Source: Coniella vitis (Eukaryota; Ascomycota; Sordariomycetes; Diaporthales; Schizoparmaceae). Taken from it: a DNA stretch of 64,000 nucleotides. Below, one piece after another: positions 30,674-42,446 of the stretch. The stretch's first letter is position 1; each line of letters opens with the position of its first letter. The stretch covers positions 1,302,001-1,366,000 of the forward strand of contig WUJK01000003.1 of the NCBI GenBank assembly GCA_011317545.1, given 5' to 3'. A model generated the notes under the pieces. It saw only the letters and a list, made by a program, of their open reading frames with translations, was not told the DNA's origin and made no database searches. The translations under genes and the position numbers were made by a program.

Positions 30674-33600
30674 ATGGGCGGCGAGCGCGACATGGCTCGG
30701 CTTCTGAAGCCAGAGGGCGACTATCCCGTCTTGGCGCAAAAGCCAGTCGCCAAGCTCTTTCAGAAACTGTACCTCGACCGGATCGAGGGCACTTACAAGA
30801 AGGGCGCTTATGAGCAATATAATCTCCAAGCGTACGCTGCCATGGTTCATATCGTGCTTGGAAGGACTGTGTGGCCTGTACTAACACTCTGAAACTCGTA
30901 AAGACTGCTGAGCGATGGCGAGGCTTCGGGTGAGCCCCACGTCTACCTCGATGCGTGGTCGGCCCCAAACTTGGAGCGCCCTACCTTCAAGGACGCCGTG
31001 TCCCACGACTTCGACAAGCATATCAGAGTCGGCGCCCAGTTTGGACCTTCGTGGTCCACCCACTGGGTCAAGGTTCGCCTCACCGTTCCCAAGCCGCTCC
31101 AAGACAAGGAGCATCTCGAGTTCCACTGGGACGCTGGAAACGAGGGCATGGTCTGGACCCAAGATGGCCACCCCGTGCAAGGCTTCAGCGCGAGCGACCG
31201 ACCCGAGTGGATCCTGCCACAGTCATTCCGTGACGGCAAGGAACACACTTTTTACATTGAAGTTGCATGCAACGAAATGTTTGGCAATGGCTCAGGGATT
31301 ACGCCTCCCAACCCCCATCGGTCATACACGCTCCGAAAAGCCAGCATTGTCGCTGTCAACGTACAAGCCCGGCAGCTGTATGTGGATATGTGGATCATTG
31401 GCGACGCCGCCCGTGAACTGCCCAAGGAGTCTTGGGAACAGCACAAGGCTCTCAGCACTATCAATCGCATCATCGAGACCATCAACGTCAACGACAAAAC
31501 CTCTGTGCTCCGAGCTCGAGAAATTGCCAGAGAGTACATTGGCGATGTCGACTCGGCCAAGGTCTACGACAACGACAACAAGCCCTTGGTGTACGGCATC
31601 GGCCACTGCCACATCGACACTTGCTGGCTCTGGCCATGGGCCGAAACGAAGCGCAAGGTCGCTCGATCTTGGACCAATCAGTGCAACTTGATGGAGCTGT
31701 ACCCCGAGTTGAACTTTGCCTGCTCTCAGGCTCAGCAATTCAAGTGGCTCAAAAAATACTACCCGTATGCCTTTGATCGTGTCAAAGCAAAGGTCAAGGG
31801 CGGACAATTCCACCCCATTGGAGGTAGTTGGGTGGAGCACGATACAAATATGCCGAGCGGTGAGTCGCTTGTGCGCCAATTTGTCTACGGCCAGCGCTTC
31901 TTCGAATCCAATTTTGGAGAGCGCTGCAAGACATTCTGGCTTCCAGACACCTTTGGGTACTCTGCTCAGCTGCCCCAGCTTTGCAGACTGGCCGGCATGG
32001 ATCGATTCTTGACGCAGAAGCTTAGCTGGAACAACATCAACAACTTCCCACACACAACCTTCAACTGGGTCGCTCTTGACGGGTCTCAAGTCTTGTGTCA
32101 CATGCCGCCGTCGGAGACGTACACATCGGACGCTCATTATGGAGATGTCAGACGCAGCGTTTCCAGACACAAGTCGATGGACCAGGACCCTACATCGCTT
32201 CTTGTGTTTGGAAAGGGCGACGGCGGCGGCGGACCTCTGGTCGAGCACATTGAGAAGCTTCGTCGTTGCCGCGGGATGGCTGATACGACCGGGACCGGCG
32301 CTGTGCCCCGTGTTCACATGGGCAATTCCGTTGACGACTTCTTTGACCAGCTAATCCCCAAGTCTGACAAACTTGTCACCTGGTTTGGTGAGCTCTACTT
32401 TGAGCTCCACCGCGGTACTTATACCACTCAAGCAAATAACAAGCATAACAATCGGGCCGCCGAATTCTTGCTGAGGGCCGTGGAATTGTACGCCACAATC
32501 GCTTCGCTCCACAGCAACGACTACAATTACCCCAAGTCCAGCATTGACAAAATGTGGGAGGGCGTTCTGCTCTGTCAATTTCACGATTGCTTGCCAGGCA
32601 GTTGTATTGAGATGTGTTATGACGACTCGGACGAGGTGAGTAGAATGAACACAGCCGTCCTCAGTAGTCATCTTGTCCCCGAGTGCTACCTTGAGCAAAG
32701 TTGCCGTTCATTCATTACTGACAAAATGACATTAGCTTTATGCCGAGGTGTTCGACATTGGCCACAAACTCATCACCGAGGCCTCCAAGAGTCTGGGTCT
32801 CTCGCGCGTGGAAAGCACAACACTCGACCAGGGAGCTGCACTCAACGCCCTGCTCTGGCCTCGCAAGCAGCTAGTCAACATCTCGGACAGCGAAGTAGCC
32901 GTTGCTTGCGGTGACGGTCCGTTGCTGGAGTTGAAGCCATTCCAGCCAGTCTCTGCTACTGGCTTTGCCGTATCTGTCGAACAGCCGTCCAAGGATGTTT
33001 TTGTCATGTCCAATGACCAACTACAAGTGCGCGTCGACCGCGGGGTCATCACTTCTATTTACGATCGCAAAGCCGATCGCGAGGTTCTTGCCAAGGGTGC
33101 AAAAGCTAACCAGTTCGTCATCTTCAACGACAAACCCCTCTACTGGCAGGCCTGGGATGTGGAGTGGTTCCATCTGGACAGCCGCCAGGAACTCTCTGTT
33201 CAGAGTACCGAGATTAGCGAGATGAAGGCTTCGCGTGTGGCCGTGACCAGCCGTGTCCAAATCAGCGACAAGAGCCACCTTGTCTCTACAATCTCCTTGA
33301 GCGCTGCGCTCGAAGGACAGCCTTCCTATGTTGAAATCGAGACAGATGTGGAGTGGCACGAAGATCACAAGTTCCTCAAGGTCGAATTCCCAGTGGATAT
33401 TCGCAACACGGAGGCCAACTACGAGGTGCAGTATGGCGTTGTGAAACGCCCCACTCACTACAACACTGACTGGGACATGGCCAAGTTTGAGGTGTGCCAC
33501 CACAAGTTTGCTGATCTTTCCGAGTCCAACTATGGTGTCTCCATACTCAACGACAGCAAATACGGCTTCGCCACTGTTGGTAACCTAATGCGTTTGTCTC

Positions 33601-34103
33601 TCCTCCGCGCTCCCAAGGCACCTGATGCACACGCCGACATGGGCCCGCACAAGATTCGCTACGCCATCCTGCCTCACCAAGGGCCGTTAGGCCCGCTCAC
33701 CGTCCGTGCCGGCTACGAATTCAATGCGCCAATAACCCTTGTCCGTAAGCCCCACCACTATAAGCCAGCATGTGCGGCATTGTCACACCGCAGCCCCGTC
33801 AAGCTGGTTGGTGACCCAGCCGTCATTCTCGACTGCGTGAAGCGTGGCGAGGATGATGAGGATGTTTCTGTTGGCGACCTGCCGAGCCGCAAGGGCAAGA
33901 GTGTCATTATCCGCGTATATGAGTCGCTTGGCGGCCGCTCACGTACTGCTATCTCTACCGAGTGGAAGGTCAATAAGGTCACCAAGGTCAATGTGCTCGA
34001 GGACGAGATTCCTGGTGAAGCTGAATTGCAGAAGAATGAGGATGGCAACTACCCTATCACCGTACGACCGTTCGAGGTCGCCACTTTCCGCCTGCAACTC
34101 TGA
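30674..34103 (+). CDS. ams1: Vacuolar-type alpha-mannosidase Ams1 (glycoside hydrolase family 38)
   Basis: Three exons, 30674-30831, 30904-32635 and 32736-34103; 1,085 residues, as expected. Ams1 trims mannose from oligosaccharides in the vacuole and in yeast reaches it through the Cvt/autophagy route, so no signal peptide is expected and none is seen. The catalytic domain has GHCHIDTCWLWPWAETKRK (His and Asp bind zinc), HPIGGSWVEHDTNMPSGESL and FWLPDTFGYSAQLPQ, whose Asp near residue 400 is the nucleophile. LHRGTYTTQANNKHNNRAAE and LCQFHDCLPGSCIEMCYDDS follow. The C-terminal beta domains have EVQYGVVKRPTHYNTDWDMA, SKYGFATVGNLMRLSLLRAP and RYAILPHQGPL. Intron 1 has ACTAAC branch and phase 2, intron 2 phase 0. 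Confidence 0.96.
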
Positions 34104-34926
34104 AGATACAATAGCACATCGTACTCCACTGTCAGCCTTATTCTGTATAGGTTATAGTGCACGCGCTGAAGCGGGTCTCTATCACTGCAACGTTACCTTT
34201 TATCCTTACAGACCAGCAACTCTGCTCATGGTGTGGTGGAAGGAAATTGTGCCATCCTTGTCAAATGGAAGTGATGCGCGGCTTCGAAAAACTGACGGTC
34301 ACCTTGGGAAAGCGACAGCCGCAAGAGCCCGCGGTTACTTCGTGTCCGGTTTTCAGTAGCGATCCGTCAATTGATTCTCTATTTCATCCCATTGGATCCT
34401 TGCAATGACCATCAAATTGATGCCGCTGCCAATAGAATGGCATTCGACATTCGATATATACAATATGCGGGAAATGTACCCGGAAGATAGAGTTGTGTGC
34501 TTTCTCAGGTTCATATATGAATATTGCCCACAAATTCCTGGAGAAGGATCCAGTCAAAAAGGTTACCATTGATGGTATATACATTTCTTTTACCGCTTCC
34601 CTTTCTTCTTTCCGCTGCCTCTCATCCTCGCCTATTTGTCTCTTTCTTTTTCTTTTGTCGGGAATTGCCACGCCTAAAAAAACTCATGAAACATGCTCAA
34701 ACAAACCAAGCAGGTAAGAACCTGACAACCAGAAAATAGAAAAAAGCCCAATCTCAACGCCAACCAAAAGAGAGGGAGGCAGAATTTTTCAAACACCGCC
34801 ATACATGGTTGGGTTATGAAAAATTATAATAAAAGGTGTTTGTGCTCCTTGCATTTTGATATCCTTACGCCCTTATAGGGTGATAGCCCCAAATCGTTTC
34901 ACTTTTTGTTTTGTGTTTGTCTAAAA
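34104..34926. other. Intergenic region, convergent 3' flanks
   Basis: Between convergent ams1 and CPSase genes. AT-rich toward the right half, consistent with 3' UTRs. Nothing else seen. Confidence 0.55.
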
Positions 34927-37900
34927 TTACAGAGGCTTTCCTTGGAGGAACTCAGACCATCTGCGGACCTCAGAAGGAATGCCTTCAGGCCGGGGCAGCT
35001 TCTCGCTCATGCACTGGGCGAAAAGAACGGCGGTCTAGAACGAATCATGTATTAGCATGTGCTCTGTTGGAGGGTGGAAGATGGGGGACCGCGGGTTGGG
35101 GTTATTGGCAAGGATAGGGGAGCAGTGGAACATACCTGGGGTTCCATGAACAGTGGGACGCCAAAGTCGACGGCGTTACGGCGCATGACATAGTCGACAT
35201 CCATGACAGTCTTACCACGAGCACGGGCAAGGTTGAAGACGCCACGGATGTCGTACTTCTGGAAGACCTCGCGCAGGGCGCGCTTGTCCTCCTTGGGGAA
35301 CTCAATCACCTCAACACTGATCTTGTTCTGGGCAGTCGACTCGAGGAACTGCTTGACCTCATTGTCGGCAGCGTACAGCTTGTAGCCAAGAGGAGACACG
35401 TAGTCAATGATCTTGGTCAGCCACTCCTTCTTAAGCTCACCGCCAAACAGCAGACCCTCGCCAGGCTCGGGCACGCGGAAGTTCATGGCAGACTGCAGAG
35501 AAGTCCAGTAGGCCTCGACCAGATCCTTGCCGAAGCAAGCCATCTCTCCAGTGGAAGCCATCTCAACGCCGAGGAAGGGGTCAGCACCAGCCAGACGGGT
35601 CCACGAGAACTGTGGGACCTTGGTGGCAAGGTAGTCGCGCTTCACGGCCATCAAGTCAGTTGGGGCTGGGACATCCTCGCCAACGAGAGCCTTGGTAGCG
35701 ACGTCAATGAAGTTGGTTCCAAGGACCTTGCTGACAAAGGGGAAAGAGCGAGAGGCACGCAAGTTGCATTCGATGATCTTGAGTTGCGGCTCACCGCCCT
35801 CAGGGTCCTCGGCCTTGATGATTTGCATGTTGAAAGGTCCAGTAATGTTCCAAGCCTTGGCAACCTTCTCAGCAATCTCCTTGACGCGCTTCATGGTTCC
35901 GTCATCCAGCGAGGCAGGGGGAAGGACCAGGGTAGCGTCACCAGAGTGGACACCAGCCTGCTCGACGTGCTCGCTGACAGCGTGGATGAGCAGTTTGCCC
36001 TCAGAAGCGACACCATCAACGTCAATCTCTTGAGCGCCCTCGATGAACTTGCTGATGACGACCGGGTGGTCGGGCGACACACTGCTGGCAGCCTCAAGCT
36101 TGTCCTTGAGCTCGTCCTTGCTGCGGATGACCGTCATGGCGGCACCAGACAGAACGTAGCTGGGACGGACGAGCACAGGGTAGCCAACCTGTTCCGCAAA
36201 GTTCTCGGCCTCCTGAACAGAGGTAAGCTCCTTCCAGGCAGGTTGGTCAAGGCCGATGCTGTCGAGAATGGCAGAGAACTTCTGACGGTCCTCAGCCTTG
36301 TCAATGTCCTTGGGATCTGTTCCGAGAACGTTGGCGCCTCCAGTCTCCTGCAGACGGAGAGCAATGTTCTGAGGCAGTTGTCCTCCAACAGAGACAACCA
36401 CTCCGCTGGCAGACTCGAGCTCGTAGATATCCATAACACGCTCGTAGCTCAACTCTTCAAAGTAAAGCTTGTCCGCGGTGTCGAAATCGGTACTGCAATC
36501 ACATCAGTATGACAAGAACATAAATGCCTACGTCTAGCGAATCTTGGTTCCAAACGTACCTGTAGGTTTCGGGGTTGTACTAATCCAATCACAACAAAAT
36601 TAGCCAATTGTTCAAACAGGCACGGTATGCACAGAGGCACGCCACAACTCAAGGTACAAATAAAAGCAAAGGACAGAACCTACGTTGATCATGACAGTCT
36701 TGTGGCCCATCTTGCGCAGAGCCTGAGTGGCACTCACAGCGCACCAGTCAAACTCGACGGAGCTACCGATACGGTACACACCGCTACCCAGGATGATAGT
36801 GCCCTTATCCTCAAAGGTAACGTCGTGGCTAGAGGCGTTGTAAGTGGTGTACAGGTAGTTCGTGTCGGCGGGGAACTCGGCAGCCAGGGTGTCAATCTTC
36901 TTGACCCAGGGCCTGATGCCGTATTGCAGACGAAGAGCGCGGACCTTGTCCTCGGTGCTGTTGACAGCATGGGCAATCTGCTTGTCTGAGAAGCCCATCT
37001 TCTTGGACTTGGTCATCAAGTCCTTCTTGATGCCCTCAAGGTTTCCCACGGCCTGAAGCTCCTTGGTGCAGTCCACAATGTTCTGCAACTTGTGCAAGAA
37101 CCACTTGTCGATCTTGGTCAACTCGTGAACGCGGTCGACAGTGTAATCCTCATGGAGCAGAGCCTGACCGACAGCCAGCCAGCGACGATCGGTAGGGTTT
37201 TGCAGCTCGTAGTCGAGGTCATCAAACTTGTCACCCTGGAAGCCAACGAACTTGGGGTCGACTTGGCGGATGGCCTTCTGGAAAGACTCTTCAAATGTAC
37301 GGCCAATAGCCATGACTTCACCCACAGACTTCATGGAGCTACCAATGTCACGCTTGACATGCTGGAACTTGGAAAGATCCCAGCGAGGAATCTTGGTAAC
37401 GATGTAGTCAAGCGAAGGCTCAAAGTTGGCCGTGGTGGTCTTTGTGACAGCGTTGGGAAGCTCGGGCAAGCTGTGGCCAAGTCCAATCTTTGCAGCAGTG
37501 TAGGCCAAGGGATATCCAGTCGCCTTGGAGGCGAGAGCGGACGAACGAGAGAGACGAGCGTTGACCTCAATGACACGGTAGTCCAAGCCATCGGGCTGCA
37601 GGCAGTACTGAACGTTGCACTCGCCAACGACGCCCAAGTGACGGACAATCTTAATAGCGGCGGACCGGAGCATGTGGTACTCCTCATCGCTCAGAGTTTG
37701 GCTAGGCGCAACAACAATGGAGTCGCCAGTGTGAATGCCAAGAGGGTCAAAGTTCTCCATGTTGCAAACAGTGATACAGTTGTTGTTAGCGTCGCGGACG
37801 ACCTCGTATTCGACTTCTTTCCAGCCCTTGAGAGACTTCTCAACCAGAATTTGCGGAGAAAGAGTCAGCGACCGAGCAGCCATGTTGCGAAGCTCCTCCT

Positions 37901-39002
37901 CGTTGTTGGCAAAACCAGATCCAAGACCACCCAGGGCATATGCAGCGCGGACAATGATAGGGTATCCGATGTTCTTGGCAGCATCAAGAGCTTCCTCGAC
38001 AGTGTTGACAGCAATGGATTTGGCAATGGGAATGTTGATCTCCTCGAGGGCCTTGGCGAAGAGGTCACGATCTTCACTGAGCTCGAGGGTTCGGACGCTG
38101 GTTCCAAGAACCTTGACACCGTACTTCTCGAAAAGGCCCAGGCGCTGCATTTGGACACCGAGGTTCAGGGCGGTCTGACCACCGAAGGAAAGGAAAATGC
38201 CATCAGGCTTCTCGCGCTCGATCACGTAGGTAACGTATTCTGGAGTGACAGGGACTGAAAGAAGAGAAGGGTTCCAGTCAGCAATCTCGACTCTCCAGGA
38301 GCAGCTAAGCAGTTGTGATCGTGAAGCCTGTTTTGCATGTCGTCACAAAGGTAGAGACGATTGGCGTAGCAGCCTGCCTTCAGCTGGAATAAGGAAGGGG
38401 AAAGGGGGAGCCCACGTACGGTAATAGACTTCATCCGCAATAAAGTGGTTGGTTTGAATGGTCGCGATGTTGGGGTTGATAAGGACAGACTTGACGCCTG
38501 CCTCCTTGAGAGCCTTGAGAGCTTGCGATCCTATAAAGCAAGTTTCTGTTAGTTCAAGGCCGACCGATTGGTGCCTTCAGTCGTGGTATGTGACTCATTG
38601 AAACTGGCGCAGTGCTCCCGCAGGGCTGGCCAGTCGCGACTGATGAAGGCATTCCCAGAACGCACCTGAGTAGTCAAACTCTCCAGCCTGACCAATGGCA
38701 AGACCGCCGGATCCAATGACCAGGACCTTCTTGACATCGACCGTCTCCTTGGGCTTCACAACGCCGCTCTGGATGTAGGCCTGAGGGTTGGGCGCAGACT
38801 GAGCAGCAGCCGACAGGCAGCGGGCGGTGGTCTGGAAGTTGCGCTTCTGGAGGGACTGCCTAGTCTGAACGGGTAACCTGTTGACGGTATTTGTGCTGGC
38901 GGCTGTGAATGTTCTGATGGTGTGCGCAGCAGGCATTGGCAGGCGGCACCCTTGTCGCAACAGGGCGGGAGCTCGCTGTCCCAGATACATGGTGGGCGCC
39001 AT
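34927..39002 (-). CDS. cpa2: Carbamoyl-phosphate synthase, arginine-specific, large chain
   Basis: Six exons: 39002-38666, 38530-38420, 38254-36684, a 20-nt microexon 36579-36560, 36492-35136 and 35034-34927; 1,167 residues. The enzyme makes carbamoyl phosphate from bicarbonate, ammonia and two ATP for arginine synthesis (arg-3 of Neurospora, CPA2 of yeast). The Arg/Ser-rich, acid-poor leader (about 65 residues) fits mitochondrial import, as in Neurospora. The first synthetase half has VLVIGSGGLAIGQAGEFDYS, LINPNIATIQTNHF and FLSFGGQTALNLGVQMQRLG. The second repeats the fold with YNPETYSTDFDTADKLYFEE, VVVSVGGQLPQNIALRLQE and VLVRPSYVLSGAAMTV. The C-terminal MGS-like allosteric domain follows. 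There is no fused aspartate transcarbamylase, which separates it from the pyrimidine enzyme. TGACTCA-type sites lie upstream. Confidence 0.96.
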
Positions 39003-40361
39003 GATTGAGGGCAGCTGTGCAAAGGACGGCGGCGATGTACCAATTGGAGGCTCAGGTCACCCTGTTCCGCCCTCGTTCTTCCCGATTGACAGGATTGTGA
39101 GCGCTGAGATTGCAAAGAAGGCTGAGAGGCAGGTGGTGTGAATCATACAAACCGCAAAAGAAGGGACCCCGCCAGGGATTTTTAAAAAAGGAAGCGTGAA
39201 GCGATAAGATAAACAAAAAGCTCCGATACCAATCGCACTCGCTCACTCAATCAGTCACCCAGCACCCACTATCTCCAACTTTGTACCAACCTTGGAAGTC
39301 ATGACTCGTTGCTTGTCCTCGTTGGCTTTCTTTGCGCCCGTGGTTTTCCCTTCTTGGTGCTGCGTCGATCCTCATTATTTTCGTTGCTAGCCTTGAGCCG
39401 TTAGTTCTCGAGATACGCGCCCCTACACAGGAGAACCTGGCACGCGTTCGATCCAGAGTATCGTATCTACAACACTGCTTGTAGCCGGTACTTGTAAAAT
39501 TTTCTATAGCTCCCCCGCAAAGTGGATGCAGGGCTCTGGCCGATGCCCGGAGCGCAGGGGCCCCTACCCAGTTACCGCCCACTGCCCCAACTTTCAGCTC
39601 TCTGGATTCGCTAATCTGGATGACCAACTGGGGAAATGACGAACCTTCCCGGTTCTTGACCCGCACGAGACTGCTCTGTACCTGGCACTGCAAGTATCGT
39701 CTCAAAGTACAAGTACATCACGAAAACTTAAGGTGCCTTGAGTTTTGGTAGGATAAGGCTGGATAGGCCGATGGGAATCGTCGTAGACCCCGTGACTCAC
39801 CAGAGAACGAACTCTGGAATTACCAAACAGGTTCACATACGGACTTTCAGGTTCCAGTACAACTGCACAATGAATTGGCCTATCCTTTAAGAGTCATAAA
39901 TTCTCATCAATGACAAGTTCCCAACGAGCCAATGCAACATGACTCCATCTTCAGCTCAACAGAATTGCAAAGACCCATCCTCAGCTTCTAAATCGCGATG
40001 GACGAAGGAAGCATCAATAAGAACATTCTCTCGTTCTTCGCTTTGCTCGTCAATAACCCTGACAATCTCTCCTTGGTAAACGTTGGTGGATCTCGCGCTG
40101 TTGTACGAAAAGTATCTCCGGTCCCATTCATCATCTAACGCATGCCTTCGACTATGTTGAAAGGATCTTGAATAAAAAAGCAAGGTCAGTCTAGTCCCAC
40201 CGTCAATTGTTGCAATGCCTCCAATCTATATATATTGGCACGGTTTCGTCAGGGTATAAAGTCACATGTCAATTGGCTGTCACTCGGCCTGATATCTCTC
40301 TTTCTAAAACACACTGGCTCCATCCAGTGGCCAATGCAATACAGCATCTATATACTTCCCT
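39003..40361. other. CPSase promoter and frs2 3' flank
   Basis: Holds the promoter of the CPSase gene, with a perfect TGACTCA site listed separately and weaker TGACTC words at 39302-39307 and 39940-39945. The minus-strand ORFs at 39247-39705 and 39956-40183 have no recognisable product. Confidence 0.5.
39793..39799. promoter_or_regulatory. TGACTCA site (CPC1/Gcn4-type) upstream of CPSase
   Basis: GTGACTCAC contains a perfect TGACTCA, 790 bp upstream of the CPSase start codon. bZIP factors of the CPC1/CpcA/Gcn4 family bind this element and raise amino-acid synthesis genes on starvation. Use of this copy is inferred; its distance from the ATG is large. Confidence 0.5.
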
Positions 40362-41956
40362 CTAGTTCTTGTCTAGGCGCACAGCAGGGTTGCGTTCAAT
40401 GAAGTTCAGATCCACCTTGTGGCCCAGCAACTCGCGGATGTTGGAAATGCCGTACTTGATCATGGTCGGTCTCTCAAGACTCAATCCCCAACCATACACC
40501 CTCAAGTCTTTGGGCAGACCCATGGCCTCCAGCATTTCCGGCCGGAACATGCCACTGTTGCCGATTTCTACAAGCTTGTTGAGTCCCTTGTGGTAGCTGA
40601 AGATTTCCATACTTGGCTCCGTGTATGGGTTGTATGCTGGCTTGAACTTCAAGTCTGTAATGCCCATCTTGTTGAAAAAGATCTCCATGAATTCCATCAG
40701 ACCGCCAAGCGTGAGGCCGTAGTCAGCAATTACACCCTCAACTTGGTGGAACTCTGCCAAATGCGTTGCGTCCACGGTTTCATTGCGGAAAACCCTGTCA
40801 ATGGAGAAGTAACGTGCTGGCGGTGGGCGGCCGTCAGGGCCCTTCTTCTGTGCCAATTTGTGCAGCATCGCCGTCGAGATGGCCGTAGTGTGCGTACGCA
40901 GGACTAGTCTCAATGACTCCTCCTCGGACCAGGGGTATCTATAGCCAATTGAGCCAAACTTTCCATTCTCGTGCACTGCCCTCACGTTCTCCCAGTACGT
41001 CTTGTAGTCGGCCTTGTCATCTGGCGATGTTGCTCGTGGCGGGTCGGCGCGCTTGGGGTCGGAAATGTAGAAGGTGTCTTGCAGATCACGGGCAGGGTGT
41101 TGTTGAGGGACAAAAAGAGCGTCAAAGTTCCAGAAGCCCGACTCGACGAACTTGCTAGTGGGCATCTCCTCGAAGCCCATTTCGAAGAAAATCTGCCGGA
41201 ACTCGGATCGCACCTTGTTGAGAGGGTGAAGTGTGCCGGCGTGCTGGTCGGCACCCAGGGCTTTGAAGTTGTAAGGCTTGAATGTAGCCGATTTCCAAGC
41301 GCCAGACTGCAGCATGTCGGCCGTCAAGTCCGTCTCCTCCTTTGTTATCTCCAATGCAAACTTGTCACCCTTTTGTATCTTGAAGTGGATAACCTTTTGC
41401 AGTCTGACAAGTTTGCGCTTCTTGAGGTCAGTGATCACCTTGGCATCGGGATAGGCACGCGTGTCCTTGATGGTCTGGAGTTGCTCTCGAGTAACGTCCT
41501 TGATCGATTCCACCTGATTGCACTTGTCAGCTGTGTTGTTTCGCCGCGCATCTAGCAGTAATTGGCGGTTCTTACTGAAGCCTTGAGCTTTCCGTCACTC
41601 GTCTTGGAAATCCACTTCTCCTTGAAAGCCTTGCCCTGGCCAACCTTGGTCACATTCTTGTCACCAATCGTCTTCTCTAGGTCCTGCACGCTCAGACCCT
41701 CCACAGCCTGGCGAAGGGCTTCAAAAACTCTAGCCTCATGACTGCCGTTGGCGACAATCTGCTCGGCTTCGGCTTCAAGTATGGGCTCGTCCTTCTCAAC
41801 TTGCTCGTAAGTGACCATAGAGCGAGAGGCAAGACGGTCGAGGGCTGCCTTGAGCTCGCTGAAAGAAGACTGAGGAAAGGCTTCCTGCGACTGGATTGGG
41901 GAAGTCTGGTCCAGCTTCTGGAGAATCTCCAGGGTCAAGTCCCCCGAGGCGGCCAT
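40362..41956 (-). CDS. frs2: Phenylalanyl-tRNA synthetase alpha subunit, cytosolic
   Basis: Two exons, 41956-41576 and 41513-40362; 510 residues. The subunit carries the catalytic core of the (alpha-beta)2 enzyme that charges tRNA-Phe in the cytosol. The N-terminal half has winged-helix DNA-binding-like modules (LTLEILQKLDQTSPIQSQEA, RVFEALRQAVEGLSVQDLEK). The class II core has motif 1 around HPLNKVRSEFRQIFFEMGFEE, then DALFVPQQHPARDLQDTFYI. Motif 2 is RVFRNETVDATHLAEFHQVE and motif 3 is GWGLSLERPTMIKYGI. The start was set at ATG 41956 (MAASGDLTLEILQ); the frame upstream is open but has no ATG. It is divergent from the DUF1746 gene. Confidence 0.96.
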
Positions 41957-42446
41957 TTTGAGAGCAATAAGTGTGTCGCCAACAGTAGCTTTGCGGGTTT
42001 CGAGGGCCAAGATGGGTGCAATGTCGCGAGGTCTGCTGCGTTATGGGAAACTTTGAGTCATCGCAGCCAAACGAGGGGCAGTCTGCAGTCAAACAATTCG
42101 ATTTGCAAGTTGCTTTCGAGACCCCTGCACAGCTTTGAACCCCACCAAAGCCCCTAAGCGCACTGCTGCGGTTCAGACACTCTATAATACAGCGCTTTGC
42201 GGCCAGCTGACTGGCGTGGGCCAGGGCGTCTTCACCCTGCACTGTTGACGTTGACTGACGCCCACTTCAGCCAAAGTGCTTGGAGCAACAACAACCTGTT
42301 CCACTTCCATACACCGTTGCTTAATAAACCCTGTGCACTCAACCGACCGAGCATCTTGTTTTGAAGATACATAACATGTGAGACCTACATGGTATCAGCC
42401 TACTTCTGAGAAAAGCAAGACTCCTTCATCAGATGCGGCGGAAGCT
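41957..42446. promoter_or_regulatory. Divergent promoter region frs2/DUF1746 gene
   Basis: 490 bp between two start codons facing apart. It contains a TGAGTCA element near the frs2 side (listed separately). No other gene is visible. Confidence 0.55.
42054..42060. promoter_or_regulatory. TGAGTCA site (CPC1/Gcn4-type) upstream of frs2
   Basis: TTTGAGTCATC holds the alternative consensus TGAGTCA, 98 bp upstream of the frs2 ATG. Aminoacyl-tRNA synthetase genes are known targets of general amino-acid control in fungi. The position close to the start makes this a good candidate; function is inferred. Confidence 0.55.

Noticed and set aside
37092..38258. 388-codon plus-strand ORF opposite the CPSase gene
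   Set aside because: Antisense shadow; the minus strand carries clear synthetase motifs with matching splice sites.
39400..39480. tRNA-like B box (GCGTTCGATCC) upstream of CPSase
   Set aside because: No acceptor, D or anticodon stems can be formed around it.
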